A stretch of DNA of 7,181 nucleotides, taken from the NCBI GenBank assembly GCA_040756655.1, contig JBFLYN010000059.1, positions 1-7,181 on the forward strand, in the 5' to 3' direction. Origin of the DNA: JBFLYN01 sp040756655. GTDB lineage: Bacteria; Bacillota; Sulfobacillia; UBA8153. The position numbers and the translations under genes are program-made. The notes beneath the pieces were generated by a model. The model ran no database searches. It was not told the origin of the DNA and saw only the letters and a list, made by a program, of their open reading frames with translations. Each line of letters starts with the position of its first letter. Position 1 is the stretch's first letter. This document shows, piece by piece, positions 5,139 to 7,181 of the stretch.

Positions 5139-6860
5139 ATGGAAGCGTCTCAGGTCCAAAAAGCCCTGGATGGGTTCGAGAGTTTCGTGACGGCTCAGCT
5201 CCAGGCATGGAAGGCCCCGGGTGTGGCCGTGTCCGTGGTCAAAGACGGGGAAGTGGTGCTGGCACAAGGATATGGTTTTCGCGACCTCGAGCAGCAACTG
5301 CCCATGACCTCCAAGACGCTCCTGGCCATCGGTTCTTCCAGCAAGGCTTTTACCACCACCGCCGTGGCCATGCTGGTGGAAGATGGAAAGCTCGACTGGG
5401 ACCAGCCCGTCCAGCGGTACCTGCCTGGTCTTAGGCTCTATGACCCGGTGGCATCGGCCAAGGTCACCCTGCGGGACATGGGCTGTCACCGGACCGGCCT
5501 GCCCCGCTACGACATCATGCTGTTTAACCCGGCATTCTCCCGTGAGGACATCGTGCGTAGCCTGGAACACCTAGAACCCAGCCGTGATTTCCGCACGGCC
5601 TGGCAGTACCAAAACCTCATGTATGCCACCATGGGCTACGTGGTAGGCAAGGTGGCCGGTACCACTTGGGAGGATTTTGTCCGCGAACGCATTTTCCAGC
5701 CATTGGGCATGGGGAGCAGCAATTTCAGCGTGGTCGAATCCCAGAAATCCGAGGATTTTGGCCTTCCCTACGGGAAGAACGAGGAAGAAGTCAAGCGCAT
5801 GGAGTTTTTGGAGATCTCCGCTACTGGGCCCGCGGGCAACATCAATTCCAACGTAGAAGAGATGGCCCACTGGGTCATGCTCAACCTGGACAAAGGGAAA
5901 TTCAAGGGCCAGGAGCTGGTCTCTGCTGACGGGATCATGCAGTTGCACAGCCCCCACATCATGCTCCCGCAGACCGGCAGGCACCCGGAGATAACCTTTT
6001 CCTCCTACGGCCTGGGGTGGTTTGCCAACACCTATCGCGGGCACACCGTAGTGCACCACGGCGGGAACACGGCGGGCTTCAGCGCCATGGTGTCCATGAT
6101 CCCCGGCGAGAAACTGGGGGTGGTGGTGCTTACCAACATGAACAGCTGCCCGCTTCCGGATATCATTGCCAACTACGTATTCGATCGCTTCCTGGGGCTT
6201 GAGCCCTTAGACTGGAGCCAGCGTTACCAGGCCGAGCTATCCCGGTTCCTGGAGGCCAGGGCCAAGCAGGATGAGGCCATCCGGCTCGGGCGCAAGGAAG
6301 GTACCAGTCCTTCCCATCCGTTGCAGGAATACGCGGGCCAGTACCAGCACCCCGGTGCGGGTACGCTGGCCATTAGCGTAGACGGCGAGTCTCTGCAGGC
6401 CGTGTACGGGCGGGTCAACCTTGCCATGATCCACCACCACCACGATACCTTCCAGGCCCGCTTTGAGATCGTCGGCCACACCATGACCATGCTGGCCAAC
6501 TTCGCCACGGACACCAAAGGCCGGGTCCGCAGCGTGGCCATTCCCCTGGGATTGGAGCCCGGGGCCAAGGAACTGGTGTTTCTCCGGGTTCCCGACCAGT
6601 CGCTAGCCGCTGATCCCCGGCAGTACGCAGGCGAATACGAACTGGGCGGCACTACCATCACCGTTTCAGTGCGGGGAGAGGACACCCTGGTCATGGTCTT
6701 GCCGGGACAGCCCACCTACCAATTGGTGCCAGCGGGAGAACACAGCTTCGACATCAAGGGGCTCACCTCGTTCGCCGTCCGGTTCAACACCGATGAGGGA
6801 CGGGTAGTGGAACTCGTACTCATCCAGCCCACCGGAGTGTTCACCGCCCGCAGGAAGTAA
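5139..6860 (+). CDS. Beta-lactamase-fold serine hydrolase with DUF3471-like tail, 573 aa
   Basis: A second class C beta-lactamase-like hydrolase, clearly related to the first one in the window over the first 100 residues (for example PGVAVSVVKDGEVV and RYLPGLRL). Active-site motifs are SSSK at 66-69 (Ser66, Lys69), YQN at 157-159 and HHGGN with HGG at 307-309. After the catalytic domain (to about 355) comes a helical linker, then a DUF3471-like domain (about 365-480) with PSHPLQEYAGQYQHPGAGTL and HHHHDTF. A further lipocalin-like beta unit starts near 491 (ADPRQYAGEYELGG). The two tail units look like repeats of each other. No signal peptide is seen, so it is probably cytoplasmic. The ATG is fixed by GGAGGAG (5126-5132), 6 bases upstream. 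Family members include D-aminopeptidases, esterases and amide hydrolases. The position after a D-aminoacylase suggests action on D-amino-acid peptides or amides (inference). Oddities are four histidines in a row (432-435), and MGCHRTGLP where most relatives have an LLSHRTGLP-like sequence. Intact; substrate unknown. Confidence 0.94.
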   Translation: MEASQVQKALDGFESFVTAQLQAWKAPGVAVSVVKDGEVVLAQGYGFRDLEQQLPMTSKTLLAIGSSSKAFTTTAVAMLVEDGKLDWDQPVQRYLPGLRLYDPVASAKVTLRDMGCHRTGLPRYDIMLFNPAFSREDIVRSLEHLEPSRDFRTAWQYQNLMYATMGYVVGKVAGTTWEDFVRERIFQPLGMGSSNFSVVESQKSEDFGLPYGKNEEEVKRMEFLEISATGPAGNINSNVEEMAHWVMLNLDKGKFKGQELVSADGIMQLHSPHIMLPQTGRHPEITFSSYGLGWFANTYRGHTVVHHGGNTAGFSAMVSMIPGEKLGVVVLTNMNSCPLPDIIANYVFDRFLGLEPLDWSQRYQAELSRFLEARAKQDEAIRLGRKEGTSPSHPLQEYAGQYQHPGAGTLAISVDGESLQAVYGRVNLAMIHHHHDTFQARFEIVGHTMTMLANFATDTKGRVRSVAIPLGLEPGAKELVFLRVPDQSLAADPRQYAGEYELGGTTITVSVRGEDTLVMVLPGQPTYQLVPAGEHSFDIKGLTSFAVRFNTDEGRVVELVLIQPTGVFTARRK

Positions 6861-6870
6861 CGATAGGAGA

Positions 6871-7098
6871 GGCCGGGTGCGAGGGAGACGATGTCCCTTC
6901 GCGCCGCCCTTTGCACCCGGGGCCTGTCGGTCACTGGCCCGCGCGGTCGCGGGCCGGATGTGGAAGAGCAGGCGCCGGACGAGAAGGGTTGCCGGAAACC
7001 GGCGACCCGCAGCCAGGTGGAGTGAACGCACTGCCGCTGGGTTTCTGGGATGGGCTAACCCTGCCCTATACCCATAAGTAGGGCTGAACAAACAGCCT
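6871..7098 (+). other. Hairpin-dense, probably structured RNA region of unknown identity
   Basis: This stretch begins 11 bases after the last hydrolase gene. It holds a chain of inverted repeats. GCGAGGGA (6879-6886) pairs with TCCCTTCGC (6894-6902) inside CCGGGT (6873-6878) / ACCCGG (6915-6920). GGCCCGCG (6936-6943) pairs perfectly with CGCGGGCC (6948-6955). GGGTTGCCGG (6986-6995) pairs with CCGGCGACCC (6999-7008) around AAA. AGTG/CACT closes an AACG loop near 7021-7032. GCCCTA (7063-7068) pairs with TAGGGC (7079-7084), and GGGCTG (7081-7086) pairs with CAGCCT (7093-7098); these last two exclude each other. The first hairpin could end transcription of the cassette, but it lacks a T-run. The whole resembles a folded RNA more than a spacer. 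Options are a group II intron domain I, an RNA linked to a reverse transcriptase, or the leader of the next gene. No known family was recognised with certainty. Confidence 0.4.
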
Positions 7099-7119
7099 CA
7101 CGTCCCCCACAATGGAAGT

Positions 7120-7181
7120 ATGACAGGACGGAGGCAGCTGCAAAAGGCACTGGCGGAGCCCAGTGTCATTGAGGGTATCCG
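7120..7181 (+). CDS. Possible N-terminus of a gene leaving the window
   Basis: ATG 7120-7122 opens MTGRRQLQKALAEPSVIEGI and stays open to the edge. The basic, glutamine-rich start is reminiscent of the variable N-terminal ends of group II intron reverse transcriptases, but 20 residues cannot prove this. The ribosome site is weak (GGAAG, 7114-7118, only 1 base before the ATG). A minute frame MEV from ATG 7112 ends in a TGA overlapping this start. The 3' part could instead be RNA, since GGCACTGG and CCAGTGTC (about 7146-7167) form a hairpin. Confidence 0.25.
   Translation, partial: MTGRRQLQKALAEPSVIEGI

Noticed and set aside
6930..6960. Cobalamin-riboswitch-like TCACTGGCCCG stretch
   Set aside because: The other conserved B12 elements are absent in the right order, and the bases are better explained by the local perfect hairpin.
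6877..7077. Arginine-rich plus-strand frame starting at GTG
   Set aside because: Overlaps several strong hairpins, has no usable ribosome site and a low-complexity composition; more likely RNA or spacer.
1..7181. CRISPR array, tRNA or rRNA
   Set aside because: No regularly spaced repeats, cloverleaf or ribosomal RNA signatures were seen on either strand.

Overview
The window is a GC-rich bacterial segment with very strong AGGAGG-type ribosome binding sites and one TTG start. Together with the style of the transposon remnant, this suggests a high-GC Gram-positive (Firmicutes-like, perhaps thermophilic or anaerobic) host. That assignment is inference from style only; no marker gene is present.

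Layout. The left edge (1-249, minus strand) is the 5' part of a DDE-type transposase gene. It has a good ribosome binding site but is broken by an in-frame TAG, so it is read as a decaying insertion sequence running off the edge. An AT-richer, apparently non-coding stretch follows, then a control region at about 544-725. That region holds two sigma70-like promoter candidates, three CTTGAC copies, a short palindrome, a 10-bp tandem repeat and an orphan Shine-Dalgarno sequence. Four plus-strand genes then fill 726-6860: a beta-lactamase-fold serine hydrolase; an opine dehydrogenase of the octopine/nopaline type; an N-acyl-D-amino-acid deacylase (D-aminoacylase family); and a second, larger serine hydrolase with a DUF3471-like tail. 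The dehydrogenase and deacylase are separated by 4 bases and clearly co-translated. The two serine hydrolases flank this pair across gaps of about 140 bases that contain hairpins. The right edge (6861-7181) is dense in inverted repeats, has no convincing complete gene, and ends with a short open frame running off the window. It may be a structured RNA or the start of another mobile element.

How the genes fit together (inference). All four enzymes belong to families that act on D-configured or N-substituted amino acids. Beta-lactamase-fold hydrolases include D-aminopeptidases and D-amino-acid amidases or esterases. D-aminoacylases free D-amino acids from N-acyl forms. Opine dehydrogenases interconvert N-(1-carboxyalkyl)-amino acids with an amino acid plus a 2-oxo acid. 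None of the four proteins shows an obvious signal peptide, so the likely setting is a cytoplasmic salvage or catabolic cassette for unusual N-modified or D-amino-acid compounds. No transporter or regulator lies in the window, and the true substrate cannot be read from the sequence.
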